A stretch of 27,335 nucleotides of DNA from SVEL01 sp045123575 (lineage in GTDB: Bacteria > Bacillota > Clostridia > Lachnospirales > Lachnospiraceae): positions 1-27,335 of the forward strand of contig JBGVKG010000031.1 of NCBI GenBank assembly GCA_045123575.1, read 5' to 3'. The notes under the pieces are model-generated. The model worked only from the letters and a program-made list of their open reading frames with translations, was not told where the DNA came from and did not search any database. The first letter of the stretch is position 1. Each line of letters opens with the position of its first letter. Below, one piece after another: positions 7,920 to 16,698 of the stretch. The translations under genes and the position numbers were made by a program.

Positions 7920-7994
7920 CTTTCATTTTACTGTGTTACAATTCATAATTTGCCTTCGTCTCTTTTATGAATATTGGCATCCGCCCAATATGAC

Positions 7995-8058
7995 GACAGG
8001 ATAAAAAATATGCAAGATGAAAAGCTAGCTTTCCATCTTGCATATTTTTTACCCTGTC
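7995..8058. terminator. 64-bp near-perfect palindrome, terminator
   Basis: The 25-bp arms (7995-8019 and 8034-8058) differ at one position, and the centre (AAAGCTAGCTTT) is itself palindromic. The inner GCAAGATG/CATCTTGC helix is followed by ATATTTTTT in either direction, so it can work both ways. It lies just after the DegV gene stop (8087) and should end that operon before the kinase gene. Confidence 0.85.
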
Positions 8059-8086
8059 TATACAGTTCATCTTGCTGACATTACGT

Positions 8087-8965
8087 TTATACGTGGTTTC
8101 CTTTTTTGTTCTTACCAAGATAACAAAGTGCTATTACGTCTGGACCTGTGTGTGCACCTATAACAGTACCTACATATCCTATAACCACCTTAGCCTGTGG
8201 GAATTCAGTTTCAATCATACTCTTGAGTGTATCTGTATCCTCTAAGCAATCTCCCTGAGATATAAATACATATGGGAATTTATCTAAATCAGCATTAGCC
8301 TTAAACTTGTTAAATATCTCCTGGATTGATGTTTTTCTACCTCTTACCTTACCTACATTCGAGAGCTTACCTTCATTATCTATCATAATAATAGGCTTAA
8401 ACTTAAGAACTGAACCTATAATTGCTGTAGGCGCATCTATTCTTCCACCTCTCTTTAAGAAGAATAAATCATTAACTGTAACCTCTGCGTGAACGTAATC
8501 AGATATCTCGCTTACTTTCTGATATACCTCTTCGATACTTAAGCCTTCTTCTCTAAGAAGTGCCGCATAATACACTATAAGTCCCTGAGCCATAGAAGCA
8601 CTTAATGTATCATAATGGATAAGCTTTCTATCAGCATAATCATCCTTAATATCTTCCATAACCATTACACCATTGGCATATGTAGCCGATAAACCTGATG
8701 AGAATCCAAGATATAATATATCCTTTCCTGCATCTAGAGATTTTCTCATATTGTCCTCAAACTGTCCTAATGGTACTGCATTAGTCTTTGCCATCGAACC
8801 TGCACGAAGCTGGTCGTAAAATTCCTTAACGTTTATCTCATTGTTAAGAACTGGCTCTGCATCATCAATTGTTACCTCAAGTTGCATTACCTTAAGGTCG
8901 TACTGATCTATCATGTCCTGATTTAAGTCACATGATGAATCTGTAAAAATGTCAAACTTATACAT
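8087..8965 (-). CDS. DegV family fatty-acid-binding protein (copy 1)
   Basis: A 292-residue protein of the DegV family. Relatives bind a fatty acid and some act as FakB subunits that hand exogenous fatty acids to the FakA kinase for phospholipid synthesis. Visible marks: TDSSCDL at the N-terminus, the ligand-loop motif FSSGLSATY near residue 90, LFFLKRGGRI near 165 and the C-terminal IGAHTGPDV. Cytoplasmic, with no signal peptide. The ribosome site AAAGGAG lies a few nt upstream of the ATG. It follows the second DegV gene by 31 nt and they are probably co-transcribed. No fakA gene is in the window, so the FakB role is inferred from family knowledge. Confidence 0.93.
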   Translation of the reverse strand: MYKFDIFTDSSCDLNQDMIDQYDLKVMQLEVTIDDAEPVLNNEINVKEFYDQLRAGSMAKTNAVPLGQFEDNMRKSLDAGKDILYLGFSSGLSATYANGVMVMEDIKDDYADRKLIHYDTLSASMAQGLIVYYAALLREEGLSIEEVYQKVSEISDYVHAEVTVNDLFFLKRGGRIDAPTAIIGSVLKFKPIIMIDNEGKLSNVGKVRGRKTSIQEIFNKFKANADLDKFPYVFISQGDCLEDTDTLKSMIETEFPQAKVVIGYVGTVIGAHTGPDVIALCYLGKNKKGNHV

Positions 8966-8996
8966 TTTGTTTTCTCCTTTACTTTTTGTTTTTCAT

Positions 8997-9875
8997 TTAT
9001 ATCCTACTTGGCTTACACGAAAAGCCTACACCTAACGCTCCTGGGCCCGTATGACAACATATGCTAAGTGCAAGATTGCCACTTAAGACCTCCATACCTG
9101 GGAAGAACTCTTTTATCTCCTCTACCCATTCTCTAGTTGTTTCTTCATCTGCACTAGACGCAGCCAACATATATAACTCATTTTTTTCAAGAAAGCTTTT
9201 ATACTTTGTCTCTATATCATTCTTTATAGCTTCTAACATAATAGTTCTTGCTTTCTTCATTCCTCTGCACTTAGCAAATGTATCTAAATTCTCTACTCCC
9301 AAGCTAAGAATAGGCTTTATATTCAATACTGTTCCAAGTGCCGCTGTAGCCGGTGTGATACGGCCACCCTTTTTCAAAAACTCAAGAGTTTCCACTGCGA
9401 TATATATGGACATATCTTCCTTTGCTGCCTCTAGCATATTCCTTATATCGGCAGCTTTATAGCCTTCCTTAACCATTTCTTTAGCATCCATCAATGCTCT
9501 AATGGCCGGTGTTGATACTCTACCATTATCTACCACATATACCTTGCCCGCAAATTCATCTTCATTGGCAAGCATTTTTGCCGTATCGCACGAGCCGCTT
9601 AATCCGCTACTCATAGGCATATATATTATTTCATCATATTCTGCTAATCCTTCACGCCATATATTCATAACTGACTCTGGCGAAGGCTGTGATGTCGATA
9701 CATTTTCTCCGTTTCCCTGTCTTGCAAAGAAATCATCTCTAGACAAAGATACATTTTCATAATAACATTCCTCTCCAAAGTAAAATGGCATAGGTTGCAC
9801 CTTAATATCCATTTTCTCCGCGTCAGCTTGAGATATACCGCTATTGCTATCTGTTATGATTCCAACTGGCTTCAT
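8997..9875 (-). CDS. DegV family fatty-acid-binding protein (copy 2)
   Basis: A 292-residue paralogue of the next gene. It has ITDSNSGIS, a longer MPMSSGLSGSCD ligand loop, LEFLKKGGRIT and a CCHTGPGALGVGF tail. The start at 9875 (MKPVGI) is chosen over 9908 because AAGGAG lies 7 nt upstream of 9875. It is first in a two-gene unit. The two copies differ clearly in sequence, so this is an old duplication and they may prefer different fatty acids. The nearby cardiolipin synthase fits a lipid theme. Confidence 0.92.
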   Translation of the reverse strand: MKPVGIITDSNSGISQADAEKMDIKVQPMPFYFGEECYYENVSLSRDDFFARQGNGENVSTSQPSPESVMNIWREGLAEYDEIIYMPMSSGLSGSCDTAKMLANEDEFAGKVYVVDNGRVSTPAIRALMDAKEMVKEGYKAADIRNMLEAAKEDMSIYIAVETLEFLKKGGRITPATAALGTVLNIKPILSLGVENLDTFAKCRGMKKARTIMLEAIKNDIETKYKSFLEKNELYMLAASSADEETTREWVEEIKEFFPGMEVLSGNLALSICCHTGPGALGVGFSCKPSRI

Positions 9876-9950
9876 ATCGTGACTCCTTCCTATACCATTC
9901 ATTTGCAATACATCATATCACATTTATGAACGATATTCTTATATTATTTT

Positions 9951-9978
9951 ATTATCAAAGTATTTTTTATAAAGTCAA
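9951..9978 (-). promoter_or_regulatory. Promoter of the DegV pair
   Basis: On the minus strand, -35 TTGACT (9978-9973) and -10 GATAAT (9956-9951) are 16 bp apart. It lies just past the cardiolipin synthase stop and gives a leader of about 70 nt. Confidence 0.6.
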
Positions 9979-9996
9979 GTACTTTTTGCTTTTTTA

Positions 9997-11559
9997 CTAC
10001 AATAATGGTGATAAAATTCTAACCAACGCACTTATAAAACGTTGTGTTATTGTGTTTTTTATATGTTCATCACCAATAACAATACTCTGGTCTAAAGTTG
10101 CTTCTATATCATCCTTTACCTGACTTAACACCTGATGATTGTAGAGCCAGATACCATTTTCGAAGTGGTGTACTAGGCTTCTATAGTCCATATTTATAGT
10201 TCCAACTATACCGTACTTGTCATCTGACATATATACCTTTGCATGAACAAAACCTGGTTCAAACTCATATATTTTTACGCCTGCATCCATAAGTCTCTTA
10301 TAATGACTCCTAGTCATAAGGAAAATAACCTTCTTGTCTGGAATGTGCGGAGTGATAATTCTTACATCTATTCCACGGAGTGCCGCATTCTCTATACACT
10401 GGCACAACTCGTTGTCTATGATAAGATACGGTGTCATCATATATACATAATTCTCTGCCTGATTAAGCATATTCATAATAGCTATCTTAGCCACACGTCG
10501 CTTATATATAGGTCCTGGTCCATCTCCAAATGGAATCATATATCCACTATTTTTCACAGAAACTCCATCTGTAAAGTATGGCTCAAATGACTCGACAGCT
10601 GTACGAACATTCAGCTCATAATTGAATAAGAACAGTGATGTTAATTGCTTTACAGCATCACCCTCTATACGGATACCCACATCTTTCCATACACCATGCT
10701 TTTCTATAGTATTAATATATTCGTCCGCCAGATTTATACCACCTGTATATCCAACTTTTCCATCTATAACTGTTATTTTTCTATGGCTACGGTTATTAAA
10801 CTCATTATCAGCTTGTCCACGAAGTCTCGAGAAACATACTGCCTTGATGCCATATTTCCTTAACGTCTTATAATAATCCCCTGGCAAGGTACACATACAA
10901 CCTACATCATCATATACCACTCGGACATCTACACCATTTGCTGCTTTTTCTTTTAACACTTCGAGAATAGTATTCCAAAACAAGCCTTCCTCTATGATAA
11001 AATACTCCATAAAGATAAACTTTTCTGCCTTCTTTAAATCCTCTACAATTGCAGGAAATAATTTTTCTCCCATATCAAAATACTGCGCGTCAGTATTTTT
11101 GTATAAATGACTATAGGAAATCTTACACAACTGGTTTGCCTGCAAGTATGCCTTTTTATCCTCACTCTTAAGCTCTGATAATGTCTTCATATCCTCGGTA
11201 TCTACCTGCTGGCTAAATATCTTTTTGATACGCTTTATCTGGCCTCTATCTAGCTTTCTATTATAGAACATAAAGTAAATCATAAATCCAGCCACTGGCA
11301 CTACCAGTACAAATAGCAGCCACGGAACCTTATAATCAGGATTCTCTGGAGAGTTAATAATCTTAAGAACACAGAAAACTTGTGTAAAAAAAATTGCTAT
11401 ATAAAAATAAGGAATATATAACGCACACAATATAACTATGCCTATAACTGCTGCCGTCTCCATTATAATCAGGGCTATAGCTATCCAAAAACGAACTGGA
11501 ATATAATTGTTACGCTTTTTCTTATTTGATTTTTCTTGCAATTTACTTCTCTCTTCCAT
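9997..11559 (-). CDS. cls: Cardiolipin synthase
   Basis: A 520-residue membrane enzyme of the phospholipase D superfamily that joins two phosphatidylglycerols into cardiolipin. The N-terminus has hydrophobic segments at about 22-46, 48-66 and 79-98. Two HKD motifs follow: His259-Lys261-Asp266 (SHRKITVIDGK) and His439-Lys441-Asp446 (VHAKVYMSDDK), each followed by the usual G.(I/T)N segment. The length is typical. The start at 11559 has AAAGGAG with a 6-nt spacer. No clear terminator separates it from the ABC permease gene 145 nt upstream, so it may be read partly from there; a strong promoter of its own was not evident. Confidence 0.95.
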   Translation of the reverse strand: MEERSKLQEKSNKKKRNNYIPVRFWIAIALIIMETAAVIGIVILCALYIPYFYIAIFFTQVFCVLKIINSPENPDYKVPWLLFVLVVPVAGFMIYFMFYNRKLDRGQIKRIKKIFSQQVDTEDMKTLSELKSEDKKAYLQANQLCKISYSHLYKNTDAQYFDMGEKLFPAIVEDLKKAEKFIFMEYFIIEEGLFWNTILEVLKEKAANGVDVRVVYDDVGCMCTLPGDYYKTLRKYGIKAVCFSRLRGQADNEFNNRSHRKITVIDGKVGYTGGINLADEYINTIEKHGVWKDVGIRIEGDAVKQLTSLFLFNYELNVRTAVESFEPYFTDGVSVKNSGYMIPFGDGPGPIYKRRVAKIAIMNMLNQAENYVYMMTPYLIIDNELCQCIENAALRGIDVRIITPHIPDKKVIFLMTRSHYKRLMDAGVKIYEFEPGFVHAKVYMSDDKYGIVGTINMDYRSLVHHFENGIWLYNHQVLSQVKDDIEATLDQSIVIGDEHIKNTITQRFISALVRILSPLL

Positions 11560-11704
11560 AGACAGCTCCTTTAATATGTACCTTATATTATGACAAAAAC
11601 AAGATAACTTTATAACATTTTATATAACTACCTTTTTAATCATATAAATACACTTTTATTAAGTTGTGAATTATCAGTGAAATTTTTGTGTCTTATATAT
11701 ATCA

Positions 11705-12523
11705 CTACACCAAGCTTGTTTTCTTTAATACTGCATTACTAATAGTTCCAAATCCCAGTCCAAGTAATACACTACCACCTATACACATGATCACATTCAC
11801 AATAGTAGAATCAAGTGGTGTCAGCATAGGTATCATCATAAAGAGGAACATACCTACCATAAATGAAAGTATCATAGAGAGCCACGCCTTCTGCTTAGCT
11901 ATAACACTCATAAGTAAATAGATTGGAACAAACACTCCAACTAAAAGCATCTTTGACATAAGGCACATAACCATGCCACTCACTCCAGCTACTCCTGTAT
12001 CAAATGGTAAGCCTGAGATAGCACCACCAAGGATTGTTCCAGCGAAGAACGCCAGTATTATAAGACCTGCACCTACATTACATACCAATGTCTTAGATAT
12101 AACATAGTCCGTCTTCTTTGCTCGCACTGTAAAGAGATTTTTTGAATATCCACTTCTAAAATCAGCCGATACAAATATACACACAAGCACTGCTATGATG
12201 AAATATAACATATTAATGTTACACATACTTGTCATATCCATACTCATAGCCGCACCATTTGCTATATCGCTACTAGTAGAACCTATGATCTGCCATGTAT
12301 TATCAAAACCTTCTATAACTGTTTCCTCGCCTGTCTGTGGGTTGACAGAAACACTTCCATCCATCATAGTTGTCATAACTAGTATAAGGATTGGCATAAC
12401 AAAGCTGATACCCACCATGATATATAAAAATCTCATAGTAAACATTCTTCTAAAGTCAACTGCCAACATAGTTTTCAGCCTTTTTCCAAAGCCTACCTTT
12501 TCGAACTTCATTTCATTGTCCAT
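11705..12523 (-). CDS. ABC transporter permease (ABC-2 type)
   Basis: A 272-residue membrane protein with about six hydrophobic segments. The first, at about 32-52, is followed by a polar loop (SVNPQTGEETVIEG) and then five more, ending in a short basic tail. It has the layout of permeases that pair with one ATPase in peptide or lantibiotic export and resistance. The start at 12523 (MDNEMK) is chosen over 12544 because AAGGGGG lies just upstream of it, and because the restored stop of the ATPase gene would fall at 12525-12527, one base before the start. The partner ATPase gene is broken, so this permease may now have no working motor, unless the truncated ATPase still works. Confidence 0.8.
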   Translation of the reverse strand: MDNEMKFEKVGFGKRLKTMLAVDFRRMFTMRFLYIMVGISFVMPILILVMTTMMDGSVSVNPQTGEETVIEGFDNTWQIIGSTSSDIANGAAMSMDMTSMCNINMLYFIIAVLVCIFVSADFRSGYSKNLFTVRAKKTDYVISKTLVCNVGAGLIILAFFAGTILGGAISGLPFDTGVAGVSGMVMCLMSKMLLVGVFVPIYLLMSVIAKQKAWLSMILSFMVGMFLFMMIPMLTPLDSTIVNVIMCIGGSVLLGLGFGTISNAVLKKTSLV

Positions 12524-12524
12524 G

Positions 12525-13435
12525 TTATCTGTCCCCCTTCTCATTCATCAAATCTATGTAATATTCTTCCAAACCTATCTTATCTGTCTTAATCTCGCTA
12601 ACTAGGATATCTTTTTCATAAAGATAAGTAACTATATCCTCTGGTCATATAGCGTCATACACACGGATATAATCACTCTCATCCTCTTCCACGCGAGAAT
12701 ACTTACAAGAAAGAAGTGCCTTTGCTTTGCTCTACTCATATCCTTCGTCTGAAGTGCCACATACGTACGGCATCCTGCCTCAAGCTCCTCGGCAGTCATC
12801 TCCTTTATCATCTTACCGCCGCGGACAATTCCATAGTGAGTTGCTATCTTCTCTAGCTCACCTAAGATATGAGATGAGATAACAACGATGCATCCGTAAT
12901 TCTTTGTCACATCTATAAGAACCTCTCTCATGATTCTCATACCATCTGCATCCAGACCATTTATTGGCTCATCAAGGATAAGTAATGCAGGATTGCCAAG
13001 AAGCGCCATCGCAATACCTATTCTTTGCTTCATACCCAGCGAACACTTCTTAAACTTTAGGTTGGCATGCTCCTCCATACGAACTATCTTCAATACTCTA
13101 TGTAACTCTTCATCTTGATTCTCTAGATTCAGATTGATAGCCTGCATCTTTAGATTCATATATACACTTGAATGTGGGAAACAACCTGCGTTCTCTATAA
13201 GTGCTCCAACTCTTACCCTCACCCCTGGGTCTGTATAGTCTCTATGGAACAATCTTATCTCACCGCCATCTGGAACAAGATGTCCACAGATAAGTTTCTC
13301 TGTTGTTGACTTGCCGCTTCCGTTCTCGCCTATAAAGCCATATATGGCTCCTACTGGAACAGTCATATTGAGATTATCAACAGCATACATTCCGTGAAAG
13401 CTTTTTGATAAGTTTCTGATTTCAATAGCGTTCAT
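12525..13435 (-). pseudogene. ABC transporter ATPase, broken by 5-bp duplication and nonsense codon
   Basis: The reading frame from 13435 encodes a normal nucleotide-binding domain: Walker A GENGSGKST, signature CSLGMKQR, Walker B LLILDEPINGLD and H-loop SSHILGE. After SRAK the frame is lost and translation ends at 12632 (267 residues, last 45 or so aberrant). The cause is visible: CTTTG is present twice in tandem (12720-12724, 12725-12729). Removing one copy restores ALLSCKYSRVEEDESDYIRVYDAI, then a TGA at 12645-12647, then PEDIVTYLYEKDILVSEI and so on to a TAA at 12525-12527, giving a 301-residue product of usual length for this family. Two independent lesions suggest real decay rather than one sequencing error. 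The catalytic core is intact, so partial function is not excluded. The start has AAAGGAG a few nt upstream. Confidence 0.85.
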
Positions 13436-13546
13436 TTTACCTTCTCCTTTTCTGACTTTTGATGAAAGAATAAAATTTTTGTTTTTTAGAAATGTTTGTG
13501 AAATGTTAATGTTTTGTTAATGTGCTCAGATTCTTAGCGGAGCGTA

Positions 13547-13592
13547 TTTTTATCGTATAGGGAAGTTTGAATAACTTTCTATACGATAAAAA
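13547..13592. terminator. Dispersed terminator-like element, copy B
   Basis: The stem TTTTTATCGTATAG...AAGTT pairs with AACTTTCTATACGATAAAAA, about 19-20 bp around a short loop, with T and A runs at the feet. It can work in both directions. With its lead-in (13534-13579) it matches 2621-2665. Confidence 0.75.
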
Positions 13593-13617
13593 AGAGTTTG
13601 TTTCCAAACTCTTTTTT
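13588..13617. terminator. Second terminator hairpin in tandem
   Basis: A perfect AAAAAAGAGTTTG / CAAACTCTTTTTT stem with a TTTC loop directly abuts the previous hairpin. The pair insulates the ABC genes from the upstream kinase region. Confidence 0.8.
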
Positions 13618-13653
13618 CTATCATATATGGCACTCATTATAGCATTATAAAAT

Positions 13654-13909
13654 CTATTTCTTTACAAACCCTTTTCCTTTTTGCTTTTTAAAGAAGTTAT
13701 CTACTTCCTCTACTATCTTCTGCGGTTCCATAGTCTTTGATATAATTATCTACTATCTTAGCTGTAACCTTTACATCTATAGGTCTTTTAAAAATGCTCT
13801 TTAATATGCACTCTGGCATTATATCCTTTATATCTTCTGCATCTTCACCTAGATAAAATACTGGAATATTCTCCATTATAACAAGTATGTTTTGCCTATT
13901 TATATCCAC
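13654..13909 (-). pseudogene. Response-regulator remnant, frameshifted
   Basis: The open stretch from a GTG at 13909 (frame open back to 13948, no good ribosome site) reads like the second half of a receiver domain: NIPVFYLGEDAEDIKD, then SIFKRPIDVKVTAKIVDNYIK. It is lost near the AAA run at 13736-13738. Removing one A joins it to KTMEPQKIVEEVDNFFKK, which ends at a TAG at 13654-13656. Both pieces look like receiver C-termini, so one model is a two-receiver protein that lost its middle and later shifted frame. It directly follows the hybrid kinase gene, where a partner regulator would be expected. The N-terminus and the phosphorylated Asp are absent. The receiver reading is my inference from pattern; it could instead be an unrelated short gene. 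Confidence 0.45.
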
Positions 13910-13935
13910 TTCTTTCGTATGATATTTATAGTCTA

Positions 13936-16458
13936 TTATTCTTGCACCTTATCTATCTCGTCACACATAGCCTTTGATATCCTCATAACATCTTCCATAG
14001 CTACATCTGCCACATAAGCGCCAAGCTCCTGACACATATCCTTCAAGTTATCTGGCAGCTCGTAAGCTTCCAACTCCTCCATAGCCATATCAGCTCCATC
14101 CAAGTCAAATGAATCCATAGCATCATGTATGCGCATCAATACATTTTTAATATCATCATACGATACTGACTTAGACTCTTTCACCTCTTTTTCGCCATAC
14201 TCTTTAAGCTTGTCCTTATAACTTCTGTAAAGTTCAATATGCTCTGGCGACTTTGACTTAATCTGTTCTATATCATTTGCATTTCCTAGCTGTTCTAACT
14301 CGTACGACATTTCAGATAACTTCATTGCTCCTATCATACGTGCTGTATTTTTAAGTGCATGTACCTCTATAGTGTAATCCTTTATCATATTATCTGCAAG
14401 ACACTTTTCCATCTTCGAACTCTTTATATCAATGAGTTTATAAAAATCACCTAGTAATTCATAAAATAATTTTTCTGAGCCACTATTTTTTATTCCTTCT
14501 AAGATGTCTACACCTTCTATAAACGGTAAATCCTTTTTACTTTTTTCTTGAATATCATCGCTATTTGCTTTAACATCCATATCATCTAAAACATCTTCTA
14601 TCATTTCCTTTGGAAGCCATCTTCTTAAACATTTTGAAATCTCTCCCATTTGGATAGGCTTAGCTACAAAATCGTTCATCTGCTCTTTTAAGAACATTTC
14701 CTTTGCCTCAAATGTAGCATTAGCAGTAAGAGCTATCATAGGTAAATTTTTATAGTATTCGTCTTCTAGCTTACGTACTTCTCTAGTAACTTCTATACCA
14801 TCCATCTCAGGCATCATATGATCCATAAATACTAAATCGTACTTATTTTCCATTATCATATTTAAAGCCTCTCTACCATTTGTAGCTATATCGATATTCA
14901 TCTTGAATGGCTCTAATAAAGCTATTCCAACCTTTATGTTCATCTCATTATCGTCTACTAATAAAATATGCGCATCTGGTGAAATGAAATTCATGCTATA
15001 TATTTTCAATTCATCACCACTAGCAGCCGTTTCATTAGCTATTCTTTGCGGAACTGTAAAACTAAATGTACTTCCTTTTCCATACTGACTTTCAACTCCT
15101 ATGCTACCATTCATTAAACTTACTAACTTTTTTGATATTGCAAGTCCAAGACCAGTTCCTTCTTTTTTGTGATTTTTCTTCACATCTAGTTGCTCAAATG
15201 AATCAAACAATTTAGGCATTTCTTCATCCTTAATACCTATTCCAGTATCCTCTACTGTAACTGTCAATTCGATATTTTCGTCATCTATTATTTTCGATGA
15301 TACACTGAGCTTGACATATCCACAATCTGTAAATTTAATAGCATTATTTACAAAGTTGATAATAATCTGTCTCAATCTGCACTCATCACCATATAAGTTT
15401 TCTGGAATACTTTCATCTACACAATATATCAATTCTATTGGTTTACCCGATGCTCTGTTTTCAAATATCATCTTCATATTATTAACCATAGATTTAAGGT
15501 TATATACACTCTCGACAATATCCATCTTTCCAGATTCAATTTTGGAAAAATCAAGAATATCATTTATTATAGTAAGCAGTGCGTCCCCAGACACTTTTAT
15601 GTTATTAAGATATTCTACTGTTTCTTCTGAATGCTCACCTCTTAATAGAACTTCAGTCATTCCTACTATAGCATTCATAGGCGTTCTTATTTCATGCGAC
15701 ATACTAGACAAAAATGTCGATTTCGCTTTATTGGCTACTTCAGCTTTTTCCTTTTCCATCTCTGCTTTTTGTATTTCGAGGTTTTCTATTTGGGCAAGGT
15801 GTGCTGCTTTTTCCACACTCTCCTTAATGATTCTGAAAATAGTATTACATGCACCAATAATTGCTACTTGTACCAAACATCGTGGAATAACAAAAAATAT
15901 CAAAAGTGTCAACGCTGGATTACTATTAACAGCAGTCCACGTAAAGATTCCATCTACTACATAATTTTGCATTCTAGAAGTGGTAAGCAAAACCATATTT
16001 GCATCACATACTCCAAAATAGTAGCCTGCATATACATTAACTATTGTGCTTATTACCGTCAATCCGTACACATACCACATCATTTTTCTACTTGAATACA
16101 AAGTAGAATAGAGAATCGGTAATATTGATATAATTACAACATGATATGTAATAGTAACACCTATAAGTGTAAATACAGCTACTATACTAAAAAGAATAAA
16201 ATATTTTATTCTACGGTTTGACAGTGAAAATTTTTTTATTACCAATAAAACCACCACATAAATAATGATAGATGGTATAAACCCTGTTGCCATTATATCG
16301 TTATCGATAATAAAAATGTTTAATACGTTCAGCAAATATGCTATAAAATACACTATCATACCTATCGTAAAACATCTCATAACATATAAATTTGCTATAT
16401 GTTCTTTATTTTTGACATATCTCATTATGTCTCTTTTTATTCTGGTAGATTCTCTCAT
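13936..16458 (-). CDS. Hybrid histidine kinase with receiver and HPt domains
   Basis: An 840-residue membrane kinase. Order: six or so membrane helices in the first 215 residues with little outside loop; a short coiled coil about 215-248; HisKA with His255 (SMSHEIRTPMN); HATPase_c about 355-475 (FVNNAIKF, DTGIGI, GTGLGLAIS); receiver about 495-618 with Asp546 (FMDHMMPEMDG) and Lys600; and a C-terminal HPt with His700 (HALKNTARMIGA). All phosphorelay residues look intact. Start 16458 (MRESTR) is chosen because AAAGGGAT lies upstream of it, whereas the longer reading would use TTG at 16494 with no ribosome site. The next gene downstream is a decayed regulator, so the relay must end on a regulator elsewhere. 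The membrane part resembles the chemoreceptor remnant at 19197-19580. Confidence 0.93.
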   Translation of the reverse strand: MRESTRIKRDIMRYVKNKEHIANLYVMRCFTIGMIVYFIAYLLNVLNIFIIDNDIMATGFIPSIIIYVVVLLVIKKFSLSNRRIKYFILFSIVAVFTLIGVTITYHVVIISILPILYSTLYSSRKMMWYVYGLTVISTIVNVYAGYYFGVCDANMVLLTTSRMQNYVVDGIFTWTAVNSNPALTLLIFFVIPRCLVQVAIIGACNTIFRIIKESVEKAAHLAQIENLEIQKAEMEKEKAEVANKAKSTFLSSMSHEIRTPMNAIVGMTEVLLRGEHSEETVEYLNNIKVSGDALLTIINDILDFSKIESGKMDIVESVYNLKSMVNNMKMIFENRASGKPIELIYCVDESIPENLYGDECRLRQIIINFVNNAIKFTDCGYVKLSVSSKIIDDENIELTVTVEDTGIGIKDEEMPKLFDSFEQLDVKKNHKKEGTGLGLAISKKLVSLMNGSIGVESQYGKGSTFSFTVPQRIANETAASGDELKIYSMNFISPDAHILLVDDNEMNIKVGIALLEPFKMNIDIATNGREALNMIMENKYDLVFMDHMMPEMDGIEVTREVRKLEDEYYKNLPMIALTANATFEAKEMFLKEQMNDFVAKPIQMGEISKCLRRWLPKEMIEDVLDDMDVKANSDDIQEKSKKDLPFIEGVDILEGIKNSGSEKLFYELLGDFYKLIDIKSSKMEKCLADNMIKDYTIEVHALKNTARMIGAMKLSEMSYELEQLGNANDIEQIKSKSPEHIELYRSYKDKLKEYGEKEVKESKSVSYDDIKNVLMRIHDAMDSFDLDGADMAMEELEAYELPDNLKDMCQELGAYVADVAMEDVMRISKAMCDEIDKVQE

Positions 16459-16507
16459 ATTAATTATCCCTTTTCTCTTATGCTTACCAAACAACTAATA
16501 TTATGCA

Positions 16508-16536
16508 ATTATATCACATAATCTTTTTTTTGAAAA
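16508..16536 (-). promoter_or_regulatory. Promoter of the HPt hybrid kinase
   Basis: On the minus strand, a perfect -10 TATAAT (16513-16508) and -35 TTTTCA (16536-16531) are 17 bp apart. A copy of the TATGTTGATTTTTT motif lies 8 bp upstream of the -35. Confidence 0.6.
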
Positions 16537-16544
16537 CTACCCTC

Positions 16545-16628
16545 AAAAAATCAACATAACCTTTCGAATCTCTATTCTTTTAACGTATATTAGATATTTT
16601 ATTTTTGCTTAGCCTATGTTGATTTTTT
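16545..16628. promoter_or_regulatory. Inverted pair of 14-bp motifs between divergent promoters
   Basis: TATGTTGATTTTTT occurs on the minus strand at 16558-16545 and on the plus strand at 16615-16628. Each copy points towards, and stops 2-8 bp short of, the -35 box of the promoter it faces. The layout suits binding sites for one protein acting on both promoters; the LacI-type product at 16699 is an obvious candidate but this is unproven. Confidence 0.5.
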
Positions 16629-16630
16629 CT

Positions 16631-16659
16631 TTGACCTAAAGAATATATTGATATAAAAT
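16631..16659 (+). promoter_or_regulatory. Promoter of the LacI-type regulator
   Basis: -35 TTGACC (16631-16636) and -10 TAAAAT (16654-16659) are 17 bp apart. The start codon follows about 40 nt later. Confidence 0.7.
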
Positions 16660-16698
16660 AAGAACAGATATTAGATATAAAAGGAGGATAATGTATCT

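Noticed and set aside
7936..8118. 60-codon minus-strand ORF
   Set aside because: It runs through the 64-bp terminator palindrome and overlaps the end of the DegV gene; no ribosome site or family resemblance.
15311..15964. 217-codon plus-strand frame inside the hybrid kinase
   Set aside because: It is antisense to well-conserved HisKA and HATPase motifs and has no ribosome site; its length comes from codon bias on the opposite strand.
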